A stretch of 64,000 nucleotides of DNA from Aristolochia californica (GCA_029961685.1 JARWKL010000004.1:34668986-34732985), one strand, 5' to 3'; positions 1 to 10,665 are shown, numbered from the stretch's first letter. The notes: generated by a model from the sequence alone, not told the origin. A program made the numbers and translations.

Positions 1-232
1 AGTGCATTTTTTAGGAGATATTGGAAAAGTATTTCTAGTCAATATACATCGCCTTGGACCATATGTGTGTCTTGTTTCTTTGAATGATTTTTCTAAATAA
101 AAATTCTTACAAGGAACATTTTATGGTAAGGCAATTTTTTCTGAAACTAATTACTTTCTACAACTATAAGGCCTTGTTAGTCCCATGTTTTAGGAAACTT
201 GGGAAAATTATTTCTACTAAAAATACATCTCT
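1..232 (+). repeat. 178-bp satellite-like array, left edge
   Basis: About 1.3 copies of the tandem unit that also fills 3354-4640 and 5014-6339 in this orientation. Landmarks are CTATAAGGCCTTGTTAG near 164, then GGAAA, TATTTCTA and ACATCTC blocks. It ends abruptly where copia integrase sequence begins, with no LTR or target-site duplication at the join, so the join is a deletion or recombination point. Confidence 0.8.
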
Positions 233-770
233 AGAAATTAAAAGTGTCACTCCTTTTTCGTTAATTCATACTGATGTATGGAGACCTTTGAGTGTCTCCA
301 ACATTTCTCACGTGAAATATTTTATTACATTCATTGATGACTTCACTAGTACCACTTGGTTATTTTTGTTTAAAGCGTGTTCTGAAATATCATTGACATT
401 TAAATCTGTTCATGCAATGGTACTCACTCTGTTTGGGAAGAAAATTAAAGTCCTTCGGTTGGATAATGCCAAAGAATAGACATCCAAAGATCTTGACTTG
501 TTTTGTCAAGAACATGGCATTATTCATCTAACATCATGTGCCTACACCCCTCAACAAAATGGTGTAGCCGAACAGAAGAACCGTCATATTCTTGAGGTAG
601 CTCACGGTTTACTATATGCCATGAAAGTTCCATATTTTTATTGGCCACATGTAGTTCTTACAGCATGTTTTCTTATAAACCGCTTCTTCCATTCTTTGGT
701 AAAAGATCTCCGTACTCTCTATTATTACCTAATCATGAGCCTCCCCAAAACACTATGCATTTGATCCCAA
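233..770 (+). pseudogene. copia integrase core (broken)
   Basis: Two same-strand reading pieces (to 479 and from 498) are separated by an in-frame TAG at 477-479. The first holds HTDVW and FIDDFTSTTWLFLFK, the first catalytic Asp region of copia integrase. The second holds PQQNGVAEQKNRHILE, which contains the catalytic Glu region. The N-terminal zinc finger is absent because the element is truncated here. Integrase would insert the cDNA, but no functional protein can come from this locus. Confidence 0.85.
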
Positions 771-1011
771 ATCTATGAAGTGTATCTTCTTAGGATAATC
801 TCGCACACAAAAGGGTTATGTTTGCTATAATCCCTCTCTTCAACGTTTACTTGTATCTTGGGATGTCACATTTTTTGAAGATTCTCCATATTATTCTGAA
901 AATGCTCCTCCAGGTTTATCTTCTGTACTAGGTTCTCCTCGACCACTTGTACCCCTTGTTGCAGAAACTACCCAGCCCCTAGAAACACTGGCTGACACCA
1001 CACCTGCTAAG

Positions 1012-2622
1012 TTGTCGGATCGTACCGAGGTAAGTCCATCTTCTCCGATTATTTTTGGCCCAAAATATAATACTCGTCCTATTGCTGTTAGGAAAAAGCC
1101 CAGATCATGCACCATACCTTCTACTTCTCATCCCATAACAAACTTTGTGTCTCATCATCATCTATCCCCTGTTTGTTGTCAATTTCTATCGGCTATTTCC
1201 TCCATACATGTACCACAGTCCTATCAGGACACTCTCAAACATCTAGGGTGGAAGGCAGCTACGGATGAAGAAATGTCAGCTCTTATGAAAATCGGATATG
1301 GGCTTTAGTCCCCCTTCCTTCAGATAAGAAACCCGTCGGTTGCAAATGGGTATTTACGATGAAACACAATCTAGATGGGTCTGTGGCTCAGTTGAAAGTT
1401 TGCCTTGTTGCAAAAGGCTATACACAATGTTATGGCATTGATTATGAAGAAACCTTCTCTCCAGTGGCTAAATTAAACTCGGTACGTTTGTTATTATCTT
1501 TGGCACCTAATTCTTCCTAGCAGGTCTATCAACTTGATGTAAGAAATGTTTTTTTTAATGAGATATAAAGAAGGAAATTTACATGCAACAACCACCTGGG
1601 TATGTGGTTGAGGGGGAGTATGTATGTCTACTACAAAAATATATTTATGGTCTCAAAGAGTCGCCTCATGCATGGTTTGAAAATTTTAGCCAAGCACTCA
1701 TATGGTCCGGATTTCACAAATGCTTTGGAGATCACTCTGTCTTTATTAAAGACACACCGAAAGGCAAGGTAATTAAAGCCGTATATGTTGATGACATTAT
1801 TATAACCAACAATGATCCCAAGGGCATCCAAAAGACAAAAGAAAGATATGTATTGAATTCAAGACAAAGGATCTCAGATTGCTCACATATTTTTTGGGTA
1901 TTGAAGTACTACAATCTAGACATGGGATTATATTATCTCAAAGGAAGTATGTCCTTGACCTACTAGAGGAGACAAAAATGCTGGGATGTAGACTAGAAGA
2001 AACTCCTATGGACTCGAATACAAAATTATGTGCAGGTATTGGCGAAGAAGTAGATGTTGGAAAATATCAAAGATTGGTGGGAAAACTTATTTATCTTTGT
2101 GTAATGAGGCCAAATATCTCATATGCAGTCAGTGTGGTAAGTCAATATATGCACTAACCACAACTCAGTCATTGGCAAACACTAGAATGGATATTAAAAT
2201 ATCTAAAAGGAGCACCAGGAAGAGGGCACCTCAATAAAAATCATGGACACTTCAACATCGAAGGATTCTCATATGCAGACTGGGCCGGATCCCCGGATGA
2301 CAAAAAATATACTTAGGGATATTGGACAATGGTTGGAGGAAACTTTGTTACATGGAGGAGCAAGAAAAAAATGTAGTTGCAAGGTCTAGTGCAGGAGCAC
2401 AGTACAGAGCCATGGCATACATAGTCAGTTAACTCCTATGGATCCGATCTCTCCTAACTGAACTGGGTTTTTACAAAGAAGCTCCTATGAATCAATATTG
2501 CAATAATCAGGCTGCAATTCACATCATATCAAATCCAGTCTTCCATGAGAGAACAAAGCATATCGAAATAGACTATCACTTCATACGAGAAAAATTTACT
2601 GTCGACATCTTATCTCTCTAAC
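1012..2622 (+). pseudogene. copia reverse transcriptase and RNase H (broken)
   Basis: The reverse transcriptase begins near 1228 ([17 protein letters not shown]) and continues through several frames. QPPGYV and YGLKESPHAWF lie at 1590-1690 and the polymerase site YVDDIII at about 1783-1803 is intact. FLGIEV follows in another frame near 1890. RNase H motifs are SYADWAGSPDD near 2270, then SSAGAQYRAMAY and NNQAAIHI, ending near 2622. At least four frame changes and several stops are visible, so it is non-functional. Confidence 0.85.
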
Positions 2623-2745
2623 ATGTATCTTCATAGAACTAGGTTACATACATTCTCTCCAAACCAGTCGCTCACAAAATTTTTTCCAACATTTGCAGCA
2701 AGTTGGTCATCTGCTATGTTTTCACTCCCCCAGCTTGAGGGGGAG

Positions 2746-3353
2746 TGTTACAATATGGGACCCACCATGGCCCCTCAAGCTGGTGGGACCCACCATGAGC
2801 TCGAGAGGTGTCAACAAGAGTCCTCATACAAAGTGGCTCTAGCTAAGAGATAATGAACATGTGTTGGATTTAAATAGAAGATTTGAAGATCAAGTGGGAT
2901 CGACAAAGATACCATGAGCTGGTATCTCTATCTACATGAGTTGGAAGATCATGTGGGACCCACAAGATAAGACCATGAGCTGGCTCTCTAGCTTGATTCA
3001 CGTCCTTAAAGAAGGTGTTTGTAGTTGAGTAAAATTATTCTCTTAAATAGATAATGTAATCTTATCATGATAGGCTTATCTTGGAGAATTCTAGTTGGAA
3101 TGTAATTAGGAGTCCTCAAAATTACTTGTACATGGACTCTATCACCTCCTCAACTATAAATATAAGTGATTTTAACTCGGAATTAATCAAGCAAGTTTCT
3201 TTTTTTTTCTTCTCTTTCGTGTGAAGTGTTCAATCTCTACTCTCTTTTATTTTCTTTCTCTTCTCTCTCTACATGAGAGCTCTTCTCTTTTTCCTTTTTT
3301 TCTTTCTCTCTCCCCATGCTCGAGGTATTATTCATGGGATCCTAAATTCAATA
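2746..3353 (+). repeat. 3' LTR of copia element C0
   Basis: Starts TGTTACAATATGGGACC directly after the polypurine tract. It contains a T/C-rich stretch (3195-3310) and ends near CCTAAATTCAATA, where the related C1 LTR reads CCTAAATTCAACA. An internal direct repeat of GGGACCCACCATG lies at 2757-2800. Satellite sequence resumes immediately after it. Confidence 0.8.
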
Positions 3354-4640
3354 AATTCTAACTAGGAAAGTTTTATCGTAAAGCAATTTTGCTGACTCAA
3401 ATTACTGTCTACAACTTTAAGGCCATGTTAATGCCTTTTTTAGGAAATATTGGAAAAGTATTTATAGTAAAAATACATCTCCAGGGACCATATGTGTCTC
3501 TTTTTTTCGTCAAAGATGTTTCTAGATAAAAATTCTTACCAGGAAAATTACTTTCTACAACTATTAGGCCTTGTTAGTGCCATTTTTTTAGGAAATGTTG
3601 GAAAATTATTTCTAGTAAAAATACGTTTCCAAGGACCATTAGTGCATCACGTTTCCTAGAAACACTTTCTAGGAAAAAAATCATACCAAAAAAAAATTAT
3701 GGAAAGGTAATTTTTGCTGAAAGAAATTATTCTCTAAAACTATAAGGCCTTGTAAGTGTTTTTATAGGAAATGTTGGAAAAATATTTCTTGTAAAAGTAC
3801 ATCTTTTTGGGACCATTAGTGCCTCATTTTTTTCTAGAAACACATTTCTTGCTGAAAAATCTTAGCAGGAATATTTTGTGATTAGACAATTTTTGTTATT
3901 TTCTACGACTATAAGGCCTTATAACTGCCCTTTTTTAGGAAATGATGGAAATTTATTTCTAGTAAAAATACATTTCTAGGGACCATTAGTGCAACATGTT
4001 TCCATGAAACACTTTTCTAGCTAAAAATGTTTACCCGAAAAAATTTTGTGGTAAGGTATTTTTTGTTGATACAAATTACTTTCTTCAACTATTTGACCCT
4101 ATTAGTGCATTTTTTAAGGAAATGTTACAAAAATATTTCTAGTAAAAACACATCTCCAGGGACCATTAGTGCCACATCTTTCCTAGAAACACTTTTCTAA
4201 CTAAAATGTTTTACCCGAAAATTTTTATGGTAAGAAAATGTTCGTTGAACGAAATTACTTTCTACAACTATAAGGCCTTGTAAGTGCCTATTTTAAGGAA
4301 ACATTGGAAAAGTATTTTTAGTAAAAATATGTGTCCAAAGGCCATTAGTGCCTCATTTTTTCTAGAAACACATTTCTCGCTAAAAATCTTACTTCGAATA
4401 TTTTGTGATAAGACAATTTTTATTGAAAATATTACTTTCTACGACTATAAGGCCTTGTTAGTGCCCTTTTTCAGGAAACGTTGGAAAAGTATTTCTTGTA
4501 AAAATATGTCTCCTAGAACCATTAGTGCCTAATGTTTCCTTGGAACACTTTTCCAAGTGAAAATCCTTACCAGGAAAATTTTGTGGTATGACATTTTTTG
4601 TTGAAACAAATTACATTCTTCAACTATAAGGCCTTGTTAG
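3354..4640 (+). repeat. 178-bp satellite-like array, forward orientation
   Basis: About seven diverged units. The CTATAAGGCCTTGT landmark, or a variant, recurs near 3559, 3739, 3903, 4083, 4263, 4442 and 4619, a spacing of 164-180 bp. Each unit carries GGGACCATTAGTGCC, TTTCCTGGAAACACTTTTC and ACCAGGAAAATTTTGTGG blocks. Short reading frames here follow the repeat and are not genes. Confidence 0.88.
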
Positions 4641-5013
4641 TGTCCAATCCACAATATATTGACTATTGTTTCATTGAGGACAATTTGGGAATTTTACTCT
4701 TGTATAGTGGTTGCCCTAATTTTCTCTTTATAATTGAGGGGTGCTGCCATTAGGGTTTTATCATCTTAATCCGAGAAGCATCTCAAGTTACAGCTCGAGA
4801 GATTTGAGAGAAACATCTATAAGTTGCAATTTCTCTTGTAAACTATTTCATCTTCATAGTGGATTACTACAACGGCGGAAGACAGGACGTAGTCTCACCT
4901 TGAGGAGAACCTGTATAAATCTTGTTATTTGATTTCGTGCTTGATTTTTCATTCTTCCATGATTATTATTATTGTTCTTGTTAATTTGGAATTAGGGTGT
5001 CTAATTCCTAACA
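4641..5013 (+). mobile_element. solo LTR inserted in the satellite
   Basis: A 373-bp block unlike the repeat interrupts a satellite unit. It begins TGTCCAATCC and ends CTAATTCCTAACA, the TG...CA ends of an LTR. The satellite resumes with ATTAG where the left flank ends in GTTAG, a five-base duplication with one mismatch. It has no primer site, polypurine tract or coding sequence, so it is best read as a solo LTR. No other copy is seen in this window; its family is not recognised. Confidence 0.72.
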
Positions 5014-6339
5014 ATTAGTGCCTTCTTTCAAGAAATGTTGGAGAAATATTTCTACAAAAAGTATGTCTCTAGGGACCATTAATGCGTCATATTTCTTGCA
5101 AACACTTCTTTAGTGGAAAATTTGTACGAAGAAAATTTTGTGGAAAGAAAATTTTTGTTGAAACAAACTTTCTACAACTATAAGGCCTTGTTGGTTGTTT
5201 TTTTTTCACAAAACATGGGAAAATATTTCATGTAAAAATATGTCTCTAGGGACCATTAGTGCCTTATGTTTCCTGGAAACCATTTTTTACCACAATTATT
5301 TCCAGTAAAATTGTTGTTTTGCTGAAGCAAATTACTTTCTACAATTATAAGGCATTGTTAGTGCCTTTTTTTTCAAAAAATTTTGGAAAATTATTTCTAG
5401 CAAAAATAAGTGTCCTGAGACCATTTGTGCCTCATGTTTCCCAGAACCACGCTTTTTCCAGAAAATTCTTACTTGGAAATTTTTATGGTAATCCATCTTT
5501 TGCTAAAACAATTTATTTTCTTCAGCAATAAGGCCCTGTTTGTGCCTTCTTATGGAAAGGTTGAAAAATTACTTCTAGTTGAAATACATCTCTAAGAACC
5601 ATTAGTGTCTCATGTTACCAGGAAACAGTTTTCTAGCGAAAAATTCTTACTAGGAAAATTTTGTGGAAAGGGAATTTTTGCTAAGATAAATTAGTTTCTA
5701 CAACTATAAGGCATAGTTAGTGCCCTTTTCATGAAACATTTAAAATCTATTTCTAGTAAAAATACATCACTAGGGACCATTACTTCTTTCTATTACCTGG
5801 AAACACTTTTCTAGTAGAAATTTTTGACCAGGAAAATTTTGTACCAAGGCAATTTTAGCTATCACAAATTACTTTTTAGAACTTTAAGGCCTTGTTAGTG
5901 CCCTTTTTAAGAAAAGTTGGAAAATTATTTCTAATAAATATACATCTCTAGGGACAATATGTTTCTCTTTTTTCCAAGACAGACTTTTCTAAATAAATAT
6001 TCTTACCATGGAAATTTTATGGTAAGGCATTTTTTTTTAAATAAATTACTTTCGACAACTATAAGGCCTTGTTAGTGTCTTTTTTTAGGAAAATTTGGAA
6101 AGTTATTTCTAGGAAAAATACATCTCCAAGGACCATTGGTGCCTCGGGTTTCCAAGAAATACTTTTCAAGGTAAAAATTCTTACCAAAAAAATATCATAG
6201 TAATACAATTTTGTTTGAAAGAAACTACTTTTTACAACTGTTAGGCCTTGTTAGTGCCTTTTTCCAGGAAATGATGGAAAATTAATTCTTGTAAAAATAT
6301 GTCTCCAGAGACCATTAGTGCATTATGTTTACTGGAAAA
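5014..6339 (+). repeat. 178-bp satellite-like array, forward orientation
   Basis: About seven and a half units continuing the array after the solo LTR. The AAGGC landmark recurs near 5175, 5344, 5523, 5700, 5881, 6057 and 6236. The last six are 176-181 bp apart. Units differ from each other at many positions, so the array is not recently homogenised. It ends inside a unit at the C1 LTR. Confidence 0.88.
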
Positions 6340-6642
6340 TGTTACTATGTGGGACCCACCATGGTTGCACGTGCTGGTGGGACCCACAATGAGGATGTGA
6401 GAAGCCAAGAGGAGTCATCACACAAGCTGGCATGAGTTGGAATGAGTTGGAAGATTTGAACATCAAGTGGGACCCATAGCGATAGCATGAGTTGGTATCC
6501 TTATAATATGAGCTGGAAGATTAAGTGAGACCCACAAAGATAAACCATGAGCTAGTATCTTCATCCTATGGTCACGTCCTTGTAGAAGAGTTTGAGTTTG
6601 AGTTATGTTGGACATCTAATTATGTTGAGTTATCTTATCATG

Positions 6643-6979
6643 AACACAATAAAATTATTATTTAATTTTTTTCTTTACTTTACTTTATTTTATTTCAGTT
6701 TTAAGCCACATGGGTATTTTTGGAATATTTCATTTATAAGGGTATTTTTGTAATATTTTATCTTAAACCTTGTAAGGGTGAACCCTATTTAAGGGGTAAG
6801 AGTAATGAGAATGACAAACATTGATTTAGGTTAAACAGGGTTTTGAGTTCTCCTCAATGAGCTCAAGGGTGTACGTTCTCCTTAACGAACCTAGGGTTTT
6901 CAAGCTTTCCTTTGGCTTGATTTTTATCTTTCTCTTCTTCCTCCCTACGAATCCATGTGTAAAATCCGGGACCGTAACA
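6643..6979 (+). repeat. 5' LTR of P1
   Basis: It aligns with 10315-10665 over nearly its whole length, including CACATGGGTATTTTTGGAAT, TGAACCCTATTTAAGGGGTA and the end CCGTAACA. The first dozen or so bases of the family (TGTAATGTTATGC) are missing, so it opens directly after the TCATG duplication. T-rich U3 and a GAGCTCAAGGGTGTACGTTC block are shared with the other copy. Confidence 0.85.
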
Positions 6980-6981
6980 AC

Positions 6982-6993
6982 TGGTATCAGAGC
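6982..6993 (+). other. primer-binding site of P1
   Basis: TGGTATCAGAGC lies two bases after the 5' LTR and is complementary to the 3' end of plant initiator tRNA-Met, the usual primer of plant LTR retrotransposons. Confidence 0.88.
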
Positions 6994-8126
6994 GGAAACA
7001 CAATGGGCTATTCTATATCCCAAGAAAAATGAATTTCTATGGGAAAGGAATTGGAAGAAATATGAGCATCGTTAGCAGCTTCCATTAAAATTTCTGAAAT
7101 GGAGAAACTCGCTGCCACAGAAAAGAAGATTATACGACCTAAATTCACAAAACTAGAGGTAGAAGACGTTGTCTCAGATGAGAAGGCCAAGGGCCATAAA
7201 ATTTCAACATTTTTTAGCAGGGAAGTCTAACGACGGGCCAAACAAATTTAATTTTCCGATCATGGGAATCAGATGGCAGGGACCCTGGAAATCCAAAATC
7301 AGAGGGGTATTTTGCCAATACCTCATTGGCGTTGTACGATTCGGGTGCGACCTCAAATCCGAAATTGGGGACAATGGAAATCTCTGAGCAAGGACATCAT
7401 GGACAAAAATCCTGAGCAGAGCAAGGGGACCCAGAAATTCCGAAATCACACCAATGAGGCTCACGACAAGCAAAACTCAGTCCCAAATATGAGAAGGAAA
7501 ATTTTCTGGCGATTGTTCCAACCAGGAAATATTTTTGAGAGCCCTCTATCTCAGAAAATCTCCAAGCGGCGAGCCCCAAAGGGCTATTGTTCGCCACTGG
7601 AGGAGGAGACTCCGTCGGCTCTGTCAGACAAATATTTACTCAACCTCGCCCTCGGCTGCCCAGCGGAAAACAAATTTGAATGCCTTTTGAGGGTAAGTTT
7701 CTGAACCGCCGTCGATTTTTAGGTAAAAACGAGTCTTTCATGGCATTGATGTGGCTCCAAGGGGCTGAGCAGCAGCAACACTGCTCGAAAATTGGGGACG
7801 GAGGTTCTCTGTTCCGTGGAGCAGAGAAACAGTGCCTAATTGATGGTATTCGGGCTTGTGTGTATGAATTTCAAGAGGGAATTTTTCTGGGGATGCCGGA
7901 CATGTTAGAAAAATATTTTTGGTTGCTGTTTTATTTTCCTATTGCCGAGAACAGCAGCAGTGTGCATTTCCATTATCCATTTGGCAACCTTGTGTTGTTT
8001 AATCTTTTGGATGATTTGTATGCTGCACGTCAACTGTTTGTCAAAATTCTTCAACCAGATGTGACTTTTGGTGATAAAATTTTGTTGAGTATTCAGGGCA
8101 GGGTTGAGATTTGTTCATGTAGAAAC
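6994..8126 (+). other. P1 internal region, unrecognised
   Basis: Between the primer site and the poly(A)-binding protein homology. It holds an open frame at 7273-7704 (143 codons) and the N-terminal part of a frame at 7680-8249 (FNLLDDLYAARQLFV near 8010). Neither shows motifs of gag or of a host family that I recognise. The region may be a relic leader and gag, or further captured host sequence. The second frame runs without a stop into the poly(A)-binding protein homology. Confidence 0.5.
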
Positions 8127-8692
8127 ATTACAAGCACAGTAGTAATGAGAGAAGGAGATGGGAAATCCGAATGTTTTGGATTTTTTAACTTTGAGGATGC
8201 AGAAGATGATGTTCTAGCTGTTGAGGAGCTTAATGGGGAAAAAACTTGATGACAAGGAGTGGTATGCTGGGAAGGCCCAAAAGAAATCAGAAAGGGAGAA
8301 GGAATTGAAGGGACGGTTTGAGCAGCATAATAAGGAGACTGTAGCCAAGTACCAAGGGGAAAACCTGTACTTGACGAACCTGGATGACAACATAGAGGAT
8401 GAGAAGTTGACGGAATTATTTTCTGAGTTTGGTATAATTACTTCATGCAAGGCTATGCAGGATCCAAGTGGCACAAGTCGAGGTTTGGGCTTTGTTGCTT
8501 TCTCGACTCCTGAGGAAGCATCTCGAGCATTGGCTGAAATGAATGGGAAATTTTTTGTCAACAAATCAATATATGTGGCACTTGCACAACGTAAAGAAGA
8601 TAGGAGAGCTAGATTGCAGGCGCATTTCGTCCAAATGAGGCCAGTTGCAATGCCACCTAAAATTGCTGATCGTGTTCTGGCCAAGGTCCTCC
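8127..8692 (+). pseudogene. captured poly(A)-binding protein fragment (RRM3 end, linker, RRM4)
   Basis: The translation matches plant cytoplasmic poly(A)-binding protein. The end of RRM3 has CFGFFNFEDAEDD, followed by the linker EWYAGKAQKKSERE, then RRM4 with NLYLTNLDDNIEDEKL (RNP2 region) and GLGFVAFSTPEEASRAL (RNP1 region), and QRKEDRRARLQA. One extra base near 8236 shifts frame before the linker. After MRPVAMPP there is a deletion, and only a frameshifted GQGPPA (near 8680-8692) remains of the following Pro/Gly-rich segment. The parent protein binds mRNA poly(A) tails in the cytoplasm. RRM1, RRM2 and the C-terminal MLLE domain are absent. No intron interrupts about 170 codons. Confidence 0.9.
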
Positions 8693-8913
8693 CGCTAATG
8701 CAGTGCTTAATGGTTTAGGGTCTAGTGAGAAAAGGGAACTCGTGGTCACAGATCTGGATACTGAAACTACTGATGGGTCTGCTGAGAAAGGTGAATTAGT
8801 CCTCCCTCTAATGCAGTGCTTAATGGTTTAGGGTCTAGTGAGAAAAGGGAGCTCGTGGTCACAAATCTGAATACTGAAACTACTGATGGGTCTGTTGAGA
8901 AAGGTGAATTAGT
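8688..8913 (+). repeat. 113-bp tandem duplication in P1
   Basis: Copy 1 is 8688-8800 and copy 2 is 8801-8913, head to tail, differing at only a few positions (for example CCTCCCGCTAATG against CCTCCCTCTAATG). It starts at the poly(A)-binding protein GPPA codons and covers the VLNGLGS segment. The period is not a multiple of three, so the frame changes between copies. The small number of differences suggests it arose after the capture. Confidence 0.88.
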
Positions 8914-9571
8914 AATGAATGATTCTCCAATGGCTGAAAGAGTGTCCATGCAAGCTTCAGGTGAAACTGAGTTAATTTATGTGGCAAGGAATCAGTGCTT
9001 GCCTACTGTCCCTGTTGATGGTTTTGGTTCAGAGGTCGAATTTCAACAAGACAGTGTGGAAAGCATTGAGTATAAGCCTCTTGCACTTGTTGACGATGTG
9101 AACGTGGAATAGGACAGTGCTGCTACCAGAGTGATTGAAAATGAAGATAGCTTGACCAATAGAAATGGTGATGAAAAACTTATTTCTGAAGGTGTTGGCG
9201 GGCTTCAAGAGGTCCACCAGGCTCCTCAAGAGGATTCTATCGCTGCTTCTTTGGTTGCACAACGGACATTAAAGTGCTGGACAGCAATCACGTTGGGACA
9301 CTGGATTCGGGGATATCTTGCAGTATTTGGGTTCTTCCACAAATCGTTTTTTGTTGTTGTTGTGGCACTGCAGCAACCAGGGCTGCCAGCCAGCCAAGCA
9401 AACAATGCTGTTGTGGCAGTCTAGATTACATTGCTGGTAGGCAGCCAAGCCAAGGTGCTTATTGAGGATCCAGATGGCTATTTTCATGCAATCAAGGCAC
9501 TAAACCAGAGTGCTGAAATAGGGAAGTATGATTTAGGACCTCTTACATTAGCAGGTGCTGAAGTTGATCAA
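8693..9571 (+). other. unrecognised acidic segment between captured genes
   Basis: Open frames at 8816-9112 (98 codons, rich in Glu, Ser and Thr, starting VLNGLGSSEKREL) and 9131-9424 lie between the two host gene pieces. Another at 9431-9625 starts with unknown sequence (DPDGYFHAIKALNQSAEIG) and runs into the elongation factor 2 homology. I do not recognise a family. The segment could be more captured transcript; the first few residues are shared with P2. Confidence 0.5.
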
Positions 9572-10027
9572 TCTGTTGATGATGTTCCTTGTGGAAACAC
9601 AATTGCTTTGGTTGGATTGGATTAGTTCATTACCAGAAATGCTACTTTGACTAGTGAGAAAGACGTTGATGCTCACCCAATTCGAGCCATGAAGTTCTCT
9701 GTGTCCCCTGTTGTGCGTGTTGTTGTACAATGCAAAGTTACTTTAGATCTTCCCAAGGGTGTTGAAGGTTTGAAACGGCTGGCCAAGTCAGATTCTATGG
9801 TTGCTACAATTGAAAAGAGTGGTGAACATAGTGTAGCATGAGCTGAAGAACTCCTCGAGATCTGCCTTAAGGATTTGCTATATGACTTCATGGGTGGTGC
9901 TGAAATCATTGTTTCTCCTCCAATTGTTTCATTCTGTGAGACTTTTCTCGAGAACTCATGTCGTACTGTAATGAGCAAGTCTCCTAACGCACACAATCGA
10001 CTTTATATGGAAGCTAGGCCAATGGAG
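9572..10027 (+). pseudogene. captured elongation factor 2 fragment
   Basis: The translation matches eukaryotic/plant translation elongation factor 2, the GTPase that moves the ribosome along mRNA. Diagnostic blocks in order are [60 protein letters not shown] and [19 protein letters not shown]. These come from domains II to IV; the N-terminal GTPase domain and the C-terminal part are absent. An in-frame TAG lies at 9623-9625 and a TGA at 9839-9841, and one codon is missing near TIEKSGEH. About 150 codons run without an intron, in sense with P1. Confidence 0.9.
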
Positions 10028-10314
10028 ATCTGCACTCTTCCTTTAGATTCAAATATTGGAAAGATGCTCCTCATGGGATGTATTTTCCACGCATTGATCC
10101 TGCATTGACAATTGTTGCTGCCATGTAGGAAAAGTGGGGGCAGCTCCACCTTGCAAAAAAAAAAAAAATTGCTTCTCTAGTTGGATGCTCCAGTTTTGTA
10201 GTCCAGAGGGTAGACATAGATACCGTGGTTGATACTTGAGAACGGATGGAGACATCGGCACAAGCAAGAACACCTAACTTCGAGCTTGAAGACAAACTCT
10301 TATTTCCAGGGGGG
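10028..10314 (+). other. P1 3' tail: pol-like end and polypurine tract
   Basis: After the elongation factor 2 homology comes a short A-rich tract (10155-10168), then about 150 bp closely related to the end of P2 (62100-62250, other strand). One frame ends FELEDKLLFPGG. ELEDK followed by Gly-rich residues is also how the pol frames of G4 and G6 end in this window, so this is probably a relic of the ancestral pol end. A G-rich polypurine tract (CCAGGGGGG) abuts the LTR. Confidence 0.7.
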
Positions 10315-10665
10315 TGTAATGTTATGCACGCAATAATATTATTATTTTAATTTTTTTTCTTTAATTTTCTTTATTTTATTTCATTTTTAAGTCACATGGG
10401 TATTTTTGGAATATTTCATTTATAGGTGTAGTTGTGTAATATTTTATCTTAAACCTTGTAAGGGCGAACCATTTTTAACGGGTAAGAGTAATGAGAAAGA
10501 CAAGCATTGATTTAGGTTAAACATGGTTTTGAGTTCTCCTCAATGAGCTCAGGGGTGTACGTTCTCCTTAACGAACGTAGGGTTTTCAAGCTTACCTTTG
10601 GCTTGATTTTCATCTTTCTCTTGTTCCTCCCTACGAATTCATGTGTCAGATCCAGGGCCGTAACA
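10315..10665 (+). repeat. 3' LTR of P1
   Basis: Begins TGTAATGTTATGC after the polypurine tract and ends GGGCCGTAACA, the TG...CA form. It aligns with 6643-6979 and with the P2 LTR (61669-62099, reverse). The right flank TCATG repeats the left flank of the element. Confidence 0.88.

Larger units (their letters stand above)
233..3353 (+). mobile_element. C0: 5'-truncated Ty1/copia retrotransposon
   Basis: The domain order integrase, reverse transcriptase, RNase H and 3' LTR is that of Ty1/copia. Gag, protease and 5' LTR are missing. The polypurine tract (CTTGAGGGGGAG) sits directly before the LTR at 2746. Its LTR resembles that of C1 (6340): both begin TGTTAC followed by GTGGG/ATGGG and ACCCACCATGG, and both end near CCTAAATTCAA. 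All three coding domains are broken by stops and frameshifts, so this is an old copy. It lies inside the forward satellite array. Confidence 0.88.
6643..10665 (+). mobile_element. P1: gene-carrying non-autonomous LTR retrotransposon
   Basis: A 4023-bp element inside the C1 LTR, flanked by TCATG at 6638-6642 and 10666-10670. LTRs are 6643-6979 and 10315-10665. A primer site follows the first LTR and a G-rich polypurine tract precedes the second. It has no recognisable gag, protease, reverse transcriptase or integrase. Instead it carries, in sense orientation, a poly(A)-binding protein fragment (8127-8692), an unrecognised acidic segment, and an elongation factor 2 fragment (9572-10027). The internal 3' end reads FELEDK in one frame, as in chromoviral pol. 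P2 (61669) is a second member. Confidence 0.85.

Noticed and set aside
4641..5013. Short frame 4741-4932 as a gene
   Set aside because: It lies wholly inside a block with LTR ends and an imperfect target duplication, with no protein motif.
1..6339. CENP-B-box-like motif in the satellite unit
   Set aside because: GTTGGAAA occurs in many units, but the required CGGG core is absent, so no protein-binding box is claimed.
8127..8718. Poly(A)-binding protein as a live host gene
   Set aside because: It lacks RRM1, RRM2 and the C-terminal domain, has a frameshift near 8236, and lies between LTRs. It is a captured fragment.
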